Assembly (NCBI GenBank): GCA_029783825.1
Contig: JAREIK010002450.1
Location: 3,651,022-3,715,021 of the forward strand
Direction of reading: 5' to 3'
Source: Sapria himalayana
Lineage: Eukaryota; Streptophyta; Magnoliopsida; Malpighiales; Rafflesiaceae
DNA: 64,000 bases
The first letter of the stretch is position 1; each line of letters begins with the position of its first letter. The notes under the pieces are model-generated. The model had not been told where the DNA came from. It saw nothing but the letters and a program-made list of their open reading frames with translations, and made no database searches. This document shows, one piece after another, positions 56,026-64,000 of this stretch. The translations under genes and the position numbers were made by a program.

Positions 56026-57610
56026 ATGGATAAAAAAGCTCATTCAAATTTGGCGCAAAAAAAGTCATTTTCTAATATTGATAAGGTGCCCGATGCATCA
56101 CTTTTGAAGTTTGGCGCAAAACAAGAAGAGTCTGCCATCTTCTTCGAAGAAATGGAATTCGCGAAAATGGCAGACGCATTGAAATTTACACTTATCGGAA
56201 AATTTACACATGGAAAATCATATTTCGAAGATATTAAAGATTTTATTGCAATGTTAAAACTGAATACGGTTGTTAAATTGGCATTCTATGATGCTAAGCG
56301 CCTTGTTTTACAGTGCTCGGTAGAAGAAGATATTCAAAGAATATGGTTGCGGGGGCAATGGAGCATCGCTAGTTATCCCATGCGTATATTCAAATGATCT
56401 CCTAACTTTTTGTCAAATGTCAAATCCCCCATAGCCCCGGTATAGTTCTCTATCCCGAACTTATCTTTACATTTATTCTGTAAAAAATCTCTCTTCTCCA
56501 TATCGAAATGTCTTAGTACACCTATGCTTATTGATGAGGCTACGGCCTATATGTCTAGACCGAGTTTGGCAGGGGTATGTGTAGAATGCAATATCCAAAA
56601 ACCTATCCCCAAATGGCTGTGGATAGGGACAAGCAAGAGGGAGGGTTACTGGCTGACAGTCACCCCAGAAAATGTCCCAATTTACTGCAGCCAATGTAAG
56701 AAGATGGGACATGTGAGTGATAAATGCTTAATGAAGATAGGCAGTAAGAAGGAGGGGACTAGAGGAATAAGAGGAGAGGTAAGATAAGGACCATGAGATG
56801 CAAGAGGAAAAAGGAGGGCTGAACTAGGAGGGGGAGGAAGGGAGGGGAAACTAGGGGAGGAAGCATCTCCAAATAAGGAGGGTGAATGTCAAGTGGGGAA
56901 AGGGGGAGAGATAGCTAACCTCTTGGGAAGTAAAGGGAAGGAAGCCAAGGGGCTGCAAAATATAGAGGGTAGGAGCACAATAAGTTTAGGCAAAATGGGA
57001 GGCTCAAGTGCAATGGAGAAGAATGTTGAAAGTAGGAAGGGGTGAAGCAGCTACTACCCACTCAATGGGGGCAGGATATGGAGGCCTTACTGAGGAGAAA
57101 TAGGCAAGGTATAGAGGACAGAAACATAATAAATATAGGCAGAATAGGAGTGTCAAGTGCTTTAGAGGAGGTTAGAAGTACTACTGCCCACTCAGTGGGG
57201 GCAGGAGGCAATGAGGGAAGATAGGAAAGGCAGAAAAAGGGGGTTGGGAAGGAGGATAAAGAAATTAATAGATACATATAATTATAACTGGGAAGAAGAT
57301 GATTTGCTAGAGAAATAGGAGTCGGATTCGAAGAGTAGTCCAGCCTTCGAAAATGATAAAGAGGAACTTCCAAAAAAGTCACAGGATGACTTGACGGAAG
57401 TAATTGCAGAGGTTGGGAAGTATACGAGAAAGGAAGTGATGAAATTTGTTAAAATAATAAATTTAAATCTACAAGCTATCAATCTACCTTCAAAGGAATT
57501 GGAACAAGTAAGAAACATAAAGGCCACAAGAAACACTAGAAAATACTTTGATAAAAAATATGAATCAAAATGTTTAACTAGATCACAAAAGAAAAATGGT
57601 TTTGATGGGT
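56026..57610 (+). pseudogene. LINE C ORF1 (DUF4283, CCHC)
   Basis: The first 123 codons (56026-56394) are open: 'MDKKAHSNLAQKKSF', 'MADALKFTLIGKFTHGKSYF', 'IWLRGQWSIASYPMRIFK'. After a frame break, 56524-56787 carries 'DEATAYMSRPSLAGVC' and the intact zinc knuckle 'CSQCKKMGHVSDKC' (C-x2-C-x4-H-x4-C, about 56691-56730). A lysine/glycine/glutamate-rich low-complexity stretch follows, then 'LTEVIAEVGKYTRKEV' (57391 on) to 57610. The protein binds LINE RNA. It has few breaks and is better preserved than in LINE A or B. Confidence 0.78.
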
Positions 57611-60535
57611 AGTTGCTTATATTGGAATATAAGAGGCATAGCGAATATGCCATCAATTAATAGAGCTGCGAAGCTAATAAAAATGTATAATATTAAAATT
57701 TTAGTATTTGCTGAGCCACTGGTAGAAAAAAAATAGATATTTATATAAAAATGATGGGGATGAAGCACACATATGCATATATAAATAATAAATTATGGTT
57801 AATATGGAAAAAACATAGCTCGATTAAAATTATAAAAGATTCAGATCAAATAATAAGCTTTGAGATTAATAGCTTCCCAGAAGTTATAATCTCAACAGTT
57901 CATGCTAATAACTTTAAAATAGATAAGAAAGTATTATGGCAGGAGATGGAAGAAATAGCAAATAAGGAGATACCATAGGTAGTTGGAGGGAATTTTAATG
58001 TTATTAGGAGTAATGAGAAGGAAGGAGGAAGAACACCAGACACTGAAGCAGTTACAAATTTCAACCAAGCAATTTTTCAAGCTGACCAATAACTGGAGGA
58101 AGAGTGACGTAATATATACAAGACTAGACAAGGTGCTATATAACACAAAATGGCTGGTCAAGTTCGGGGGCATGGAGGTTAAACACCTGAATAAAGCATG
58201 CTCAGACCATAGTCTACTTCTCCTAAATGTTCATAAGTTAGCAAGGAATAAGCACTTTATGTTCTAGAATATATGGGGTTTACATGCAGGCTTCATAGTT
58301 TTAAAAAGCGCAAGGTGCACCAAGACGCAAAAGTTTCTTGGAGCCTTGAGGTGCAAGGCGCACCTAAGTCATGGACTTTTGAGAAGTGAAACGTGACTTT
58401 AGATACACATAAATTTTTATTGAATATGATTCTATTGATAAAAAAATAAATATTTCTAATATTTAAATAAATTTTGATAAAAAAATAAATGAAATTATAT
58501 AAATTTAAATATAAATTATAAATTTTGAGATAAATATATTTTATAAAAGAACTATAATATATAAGGCGCGCCTCTTTAGTAAGGCGCATGTCTTACAAGG
58601 TGAGGCGCTATAGCTAGGGAGTGATTGTGCCTTGAGCCTAGGCGCGCCTTTTACAACTATGGCAGGCTTCCTGAAGGTGGTGGAGGAATCATGGTCGATA
58701 CTAGTTACGGAAAATCCTTTGTTGGTTATCACAACAAAATTACGTAGCCTAAAGCTTATATTGGCAAAGTGGAACGAAGAAATTTTTGGAAATATTGATA
58801 AAAATATTCAGGAAGCAGAAAATAAAGTAGAGGAATGAGAGAAGAAATATGAGGACAATGAAAATGAGATTAACAAGTGTGAGCTAAGTAAAGCAGAAGC
58901 TGAGTTAAAACTTAAGCTACAAATGGAAGAAGTATTCTAGAAACAAAGGACAAAAGTAATATGGTTAAAGGAAGGGGACAAGAACACTAAATTTTTTCAT
59001 ATTATGGCTAAAATTAAAAAGCAAAAGAGCGTGATTAGAGGTATTAAAAATAAAAAGGATAATGGATAGAAAAGTAAAAGGATATGAAAGAGATAATAGA
59101 ATATTTTTTTACACATCACTTATGTGAGATAATAAGAGAGATGACAGGATGTTGCAGGCTATTAAAAGTAAAGTAATAGAAAATAAAAATAGAAGACTTG
59201 CCAGAGATCCTGATGAGGAGAAGATAAAATAAGCAGTTTTCAGTATCAAGAAAGATAATGCGGAAGGACCAAATGAATGGAATAATGACTTTTTTCAAAT
59301 ATGTTAGGGCATAATTAAACATGAACTGGTCATAGCCATTTCTTGGATTTTTGCAAGAGCAGAGATATCTAAAAATTGGGCTAGCTCACTCATTATTTTA
59401 ATACCAAAAATAGAGAATCCTCAAAAATATGAAGACTTTAGACTAATCAGTCTATGCAATTTGACATATAAGATATTGACTAAGTTGTTACAAAATAAAT
59501 TAAGTGAGGTTCTATTGAATATTATCTCGCTGGAACAAACATGTTTTATCAAAAATAGATTAATAATGAAAAATATTCTATTAACCTCGTAAAATGACAA
59601 GGGATATAGGCACAAAAGTTAGAGGGTATAACATGATAGTAAAAATAGATCTATCAAAAGTATTCGATAGAGTAGAATGAAACATATTATGTTATATAAT
59701 GAGAAGAATTCAATTATCAGAATTTTGGATAGATTTAATATATAGTTGCATCTCAAGTCATTCAGTAAAAATCTTAATAAACGGACAAATAGGCCGGGAA
59801 TTCAAACCTAAAGAGGTCTCAGGCAAGGAGACCTCATCTTGCCATTATTGTTTATTATATATCTGGAAGTAGTAATTTTGAATATGAAGGAGAAAATAAA
59901 AAAATAAAAAATATTACCATATAAACTGCCGAGTAATACGCTGAGGATAAGCTGTTTATCCTATGCAGATGATGTGATGATATTCACAAATGCGAGTACA
60001 AATTCAATGAAACATTAAATAGAGCTATTTCAGGATCTAGAAGAAGAAACCGGTCAAGTCTTAAACAAAAATAAATATCAGTTTTTAATTAAAAGAAAAG
60101 CCCCAAAAATGTTGGCCCAAAAGATAAATAAAATTACTGAGTTCACTCAACAAATGGGAGCTCTACTATACCTAGGCTGCATAGTTTTTGAAGGTAGGTT
60201 GAAGAAAGATTATTTAAGTTTCCTGATTGAAAAACTAAGAATGAAAATAGCAGGCTGGAAAGATGAGCTGCTAAGTATAGCGGGTAGTACTACTTTGATA
60301 GTGCATGTGCTACAAAGTTCATTAATGCATATATTAATGAATAATCAGCCGTCAAAAAAATTAATAAGAATGTTAAAGAAAGAGATGTCAAACTTCTTCT
60401 TCTTCTTATTGAGAAATATTAGGCACATTGGGTATATAAAATCTAAAGATGACTTGGAAATAGTTGCAAAGATGTGGGCTTTATACACAAAGGAAAAGCT
60501 ATTGAAGAGGTTAAATAATAGCTTTAAACCTTAGT
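57611..60535 (+). pseudogene. LINE C ORF2 (endonuclease and reverse transcriptase)
   Basis: Endonuclease: 'LYWNIRGIANMPS', 'VVGGNFNVIRS', 'ARLDKVL'-like 'TRLDKVLYNTKW', 'SDHSLLLLNV' (58207-58236). After the 58294-58661 insertion: 'FLKVVEESW', 'VIWLKEGDKNTKFFHIMAKI', 'NWASSLIILIPKIENPQKYE', 'RLISLCNLTYKILTKLL', 'LRQGDLILPLLFIIYLEVV', the catalytic 'SYADDVMIFTNAS' with YADD at 59962-59973, and 'YLGCIVFEGRLKKDYLSFLI' in an open stretch to 60534. The RT catalytic motif is intact. Stops and shifts (for example 57975-57980, 58267, 58836) prevent translation. Confidence 0.82.
58294..58661. mobile_element. 368-bp inverted-repeat element (MITE) in LINE C
   Basis: Inverted ends catagttttaaaaagcgc and gcgccttttacaactatg. 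Flanks gcaggctt at 58286-58293 and 58662-58669 are a perfect 8-bp duplication, which fits hAT; a 9-bp reading is also possible. Subterminal zones are full of aaggcgc/ggcgcgcc words. No coding sequence. Confidence 0.88.
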
Positions 60536-60540
60536 TTGAG

Positions 60541-60930
60541 TCTAAAAGAAATATGAATGGAGCCGATTCGAGATAACATCTTCATAAGGCCATCTAGGAA
60601 CATGAAGAAGTACTCTAGAATGAAATATGCATCGAATTTTACTATGAAAGTACAAGCAAATTAACTTTTAATGGATAGATACATCTATTGGAATATAAGA
60701 CGAGTGGCTAATACACCCTCTTTAAATATAATAATATGCTCATAAGAATATATTAACATTTCTTAGTACAAAATTTCCTTGTATGTTGTGCAAGAACCAA
60801 ATACAGTCATCAAACTTCCATCTAAGGACTATCATAAATAAACAAGCAATCATATTTCAATAATTACTCATTTTCTTGTGATAATATTAGTAGCAGACCA
60901 TTATTATTAATTAACTTATCCCCAATACCA
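60541..60930 (+). pseudogene. LINE endonuclease scrap (fragment E)
   Basis: 'LMDRYIYWNIRRVANTPSLN' (about 60669-60728) matches the ORF2 start of LINE C ('LYWNIRGIANMPS'), then decays within 150 bases. Nothing recognised before it. Confidence 0.45.
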
Positions 60931-61350
60931 TGTTGATATTGGAAGGCAAAAAATAAAATAACAATTCAATTTACTAAATTAAAATATGGTATAAGTATTA
61001 TATTTATAAAAAAAATGGGTAAAATAACATATGATCCTACAATATGGTGCACCACTATATAATATACCCATTTATAATAAAAAGGACTTATGTACAATAA
61101 TCTACAACATACCCATTTGCTATAATTTTTTATTTTTTTTATTTTTGGTTTTTAATTAAAGTTGTCCGTGTGTATTTTTGTAGTTGAGATTTCAATGTTA
61201 TGTTTTTAGTTGTGGGCTTGGAAGAAAAATTTGTATATTCATTAGATTGATATCATATTAATGAAATGAAATATAATATATCTTGAAGAAACAAAATAGA
61301 AAAACAAATCTATGAAATTAGGAGAAAAAACTTAAACTTTTTTATTATGA
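60931..61350 (-). repeat. Copia LTR-like block, minus strand
   Basis: It starts tgttgatattggaagg, preceded by cccaatacca, an inverted primer-site trace. It shares ggacttatgtacaataatct-like text with 25.45 kb. The right edge is unclear. Confidence 0.4.
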
Positions 61351-61362
61351 ATTAGATGAAAG

Positions 61363-61804
61363 CTAAGAAGTACGGAGACGGATACGGACATAGAGATACG
61401 ACACAACGCGATATGAAGACACGATAAATTTTAAAAAACTAGAATACGGATACGATATGATAAAATAAAATAAAAATAAAAATAATTATCTTTATAAATA
61501 TAATATTTAAAAATAATTTAGATAAATAAAAAAATAATTTAGATAAATAAATATGGCCTGGTTCAAAATCCCCTCACCCCTCCCCCCCCCCCCCCCCGTT
61601 CCAGGTTTGAAATTTCCCTATTCTAGGTTCGAAGTCTATGTCCAGTCGTCTCAAAGCCATGGCGGACACATATCCAAAACATTGACTTGCAATTTTAGTC
61701 AACGATACGCTAAGTGGTGTATCAGACATGTATCCGACGCGTGTCTAGTCATGTCCATGTATCTGACACACGGATACTTGTATCCATTGCAGTATCAATG
61801 CTTC
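61363..61804 (-). mobile_element. G-rich, gatacg-rich repeat, inverted single copy
   Basis: Direct repeats attagatgaaag (61351-61362) and attggatgaaag (61805-61816), 11 of 12 matching, flank it. On the minus strand the order is gatactgcaatgg words, ggtcaa-like text, a G run (16 C on the plus strand, 61582-61597), the AT-rich zone, then gtatccgtctccgtacttcttag. The long duplication favours a Mutator-type element. Confidence 0.72.
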
Positions 61805-61816
61805 ATTGGATGAAAG

Positions 61817-63600
61817 TAACAATAAGTGCAAATTATTTTAAGGATATGATAAGTTTCATTTGAAAGCTTGACAAGATTTTTAGTATTATCTTAGCCTTAA
61901 ATCTAGAAATTATGCATACTATTAATATGTAATTTAATGGTGTTATAGTTTTTTTATTTTATTTATTTATTTTGTATTATTGATGTTAGAACTTAGCTTG
62001 TGATACTTCAATTCGTCAAGTCCCTTATAAAAGTGCTAGCTTGTATACATTTTGCTACACATGATTTTCATTAGTGTGATTATTAATGTTTGGGTTTTTT
62101 TTACATGGTACTAGAGTAGTGCATGTGATTTTATATGAATCAGAGCTGCACAATCATGTGTGGCACTGTGAGTGATTTGCACACCTAACTTGTTATGATT
62201 ATCATCGCCCACAACTTCAACGCCATGAGGCGGTAGCATTGAAAAATGACATAGATCTATGATGATTTTTAGTATAATTATTTGACCACTAAAACCATAA
62301 TTATTGGGTGGAAGTCACATTTTTGGGGTTGTAAATTTGCATGCGTACAATTGTCATTATGTGAGACATTTTTTGGAAAACCTAATTTTTGAGGGATGGT
62401 AGATTTGGAAATCCCAAATTTACGATTTCAAATTTTTGCAGTAGCACATAAGGCCCTTAAAATCCTAATTTAGGGGTTGCATATTTTTGAAAACCTCAAA
62501 TTTAGGGCTCCAAATTTGGCAATGACACATTGAGTTCTCAAAACCCTAATTCGGGGTGATAGATTTGGAAAACCCAAACATTAGGGTTCCTAATTTGGGC
62601 AGAATATAAATTAGGTTTTTTTGTTTATTTGTACTAAATTTTAGTTGATTTTTCTTTTGGATGATGTATTGAGTATGAAAAGTGGTTGCCATGGCAAAAA
62701 TAAAGACAAAAGAGCTTAACTGATTCTATATACTGTAAGAAGATGAGTCATACTAGAAATAATTATAGGGTGTTATTTCTAGAAAAGATATTGAGAGCAC
62801 TACATATAATTGAGAGAGATATTTTGATTACTTAATCTATTCAGGGGTCCCCACAAAGTCTTTTCATTGTAACACTTATTAAAGGGTGGCCTTCAGGATT
62901 CCTCTTTAGTAGAGCAATAATAGGCCTTTCCTAACCTTCATGCATTGTAATTTTGTATCTTGTTCATCTACTCGATGTTCTTGGATTATTAACTCATGAT
63001 TGAATACCTATATTATAAATAATCATTCTCTTTTATTATTTTTATTTATGTTCTTTAATATTGTGGTTGTCAATTATAATTATTTAAGAATTATTAAATA
63101 TGATATTATTCAACTTGATTTTCTTATTTTTTCTATGTATTTTGTTTGTTCCTGATTATTATGATAGTATTTTTCCTTTAATTAGTATTTTTAGGTTATT
63201 CAATTATAACTTTATTTTGTTTTTATTTAATATTTATTTGGATTTGAGTAGGGTGGACTATATGTCTTCTCTTATACGATAAGATCTCGTGAGTGTGTTG
63301 CATCATTTGCATATTCATTCTCAATATGATCATATATCACTGACAAAATTGAGAATACTTTATCATATTTTTAAGAGTATTTTTTTTGAGTATGAAGTGT
63401 GTCAGTAAGAAAATCATACTGAAATTTCATATCCTAGATGTTAGGCTGTTATGAGTAATAACTCATTCAATCTGATATATTTAGATGGATAGATTATGGA
63501 GATCTAGCACAATACAACTAGAGATAACTTTAAGTATTTGATTATTTTTGTTGATGATTATTCATAATATACATATGTACTTTTTAATGTTAGTTAATAT
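61817..63600 (+). mobile_element. Decayed Copia with leader and integrase start
   Basis: A short LTR-like block ends tttttttaca at about 62105, followed at once by tggtactagag, a recognisable tRNA-Met primer site. The leader has tgcac/gcacac words (62130-62200), then three divergent units of about 85 bp built from aaccctaattt and ccaaattt words (62340-62600). At 63270-63590 the plus strand reads GAG-pre-integrase and integrase: 'LTKLRILYHIFKSIFFEYEV', 'NSFNLIYLDG', 'TTRDNFKYLIIFVDDYS'. Gag is not recognisable between 62.7 and 63.2 kb. Confidence 0.5.
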
Positions 63601-64000
63601 TAAATTTTAGGTCACATAACATAAAATAATATATAATTATACGGAATGAATAAAATTATACATCAATTATTTGTATATAATGAGCAAAAGTGATTTGGAT
63701 AGCACACTAGTTATGATCTCCCATCAAAAGCATAAAAATTAAAAAAAAAGAAACAGACAAAATAAAAAATTGTAATATTCCGCATAAATTGGTGCGTAAT
63801 TCTTTAGAATACCAAACTAGAAGAGAGAAAAATAAGTTAGGGAATTTTCAAAGCCTCCATGAAGATGTCCACTATCTACTCTAATATTTGAATATTTTCT
63901 ATAATAATAGTTAAATACTGAAGGATAGATAGAAAGAGTTCTATGTCTTTCAGGAACTAAAAGGGTAGCAGTAAAGTGCATAAAAGGCAGTATACAGCAA
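63601..64000 (-). pseudogene. Minus-strand Copia RNase H end, cut by the window
   Basis: On the minus strand, 63900-63820 gives an end like 'VDIFMEALKIP' (compare 'ADIFTKAL'). The AT-rich text to its left (63600-63830) would be the 3' LTR; its partner is outside the window. Confidence 0.35.

Larger units (their letters stand above)
55951..60540 (+). mobile_element. LINE C, L1-type, nearly complete coding region
   Basis: A short leader with gagagaga words (55951-56025) resembles the 5' end of LINE A. ORF1, endonuclease, RT and part of the RT tail follow in order. It ends near 60540 before zf-RVT and RNase H, with no A tail, so the 3' end is lost. A 368-bp inverted-repeat element interrupts ORF2 at 58294. 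Confidence 0.75.

Noticed and set aside
1..64000. tRNA, rRNA, CRISPR or organelle-derived inserts
   Set aside because: No cloverleaf-like or rRNA-like text was noticed by eye, and the repeats present have transposon boundaries. A tRNAscan or Rfam search was not possible here.

Overview
This window is a repeat-dense stretch of a flowering-plant nuclear genome. The evidence is plant-type transposons throughout: Copia and Athila-like Gypsy retrotransposons, L1-type LINEs with DUF4283/CCHC ORF1 and an RNase H domain, Ac-like and DUF659-type hAT transposons, and GC-rich non-autonomous hAT elements. The background is very AT-rich, broken by GC islands at hAT ends. A monocot is my weak guess; nothing here fixes the species. 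I find no intact host gene, tRNA, rRNA or CRISPR array. The only host-gene matter is two degraded PDS5-like (cohesin cofactor) segments and a two-exon pyridoxal-kinase-like fragment.

Layout. 0.3-2.3 kb: decayed hAT with a 5'-truncated LINE inside. 2.6-5.0 kb: internally deleted Copia with both LTRs. 5.1-5.7 kb: non-autonomous hAT-like element. 5.7-10.0 kb: Athila-like Gypsy remnant (gag, protease, Transposase_32-like segment, 3' end). 10.1-13.1 kb: CACTA-like candidate, a 53-bp tandem repeat and a Copia RT/RNase H relic. 13.7-22.3 kb: minus-strand Copia holding a LINE (14030-21048, target duplication visible), which itself holds a 5'-deleted hAT. 22.6-24.6 kb: pyridoxal kinase fragment and first PDS5-like segment. 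25.3-26.1 kb: minus-strand Copia fragment. 26.1-32.9 kb: DUF659 hAT relic split by a young Copia with 102-bp LTRs (26946-31769). 33.4-35.7 kb: decayed hAT. 35.8-40.0 kb: a hAT inside a non-autonomous hAT. 41.1-53.5 kb: a five-layer nest in which an LTR element carrying a PDS5-like segment contains a minus-strand Copia, which contains a LINE fragment, a tandem pair of a G-rich repeat, and a 3.3-kb hAT inserted at the pair's junction. 53.7-60.5 kb: two LINEs, each interrupted by a short inverted-repeat element. 60.7-64.0 kb: LINE, Copia and G-rich-repeat pieces.

How the parts relate. Several insertions can be ordered and bounded to the base by target-site duplications: 8 bp for hAT, 5 bp for Copia, about 15 bp for LINE. 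Three hAT copies with Ac-like transposases share an in-frame TAG at the conserved tryptophan of the hAT core, so they look like descendants of an already defective element moved in trans. The best candidates for something undescribed are the LTR element with the PDS5-like insert, the shared-stop hAT lineage, and a Copia whose integrase/RT junction has been replaced by same-sense LINE sequence. Everything was read by eye; identities are estimates, and no alignment or database search was run.
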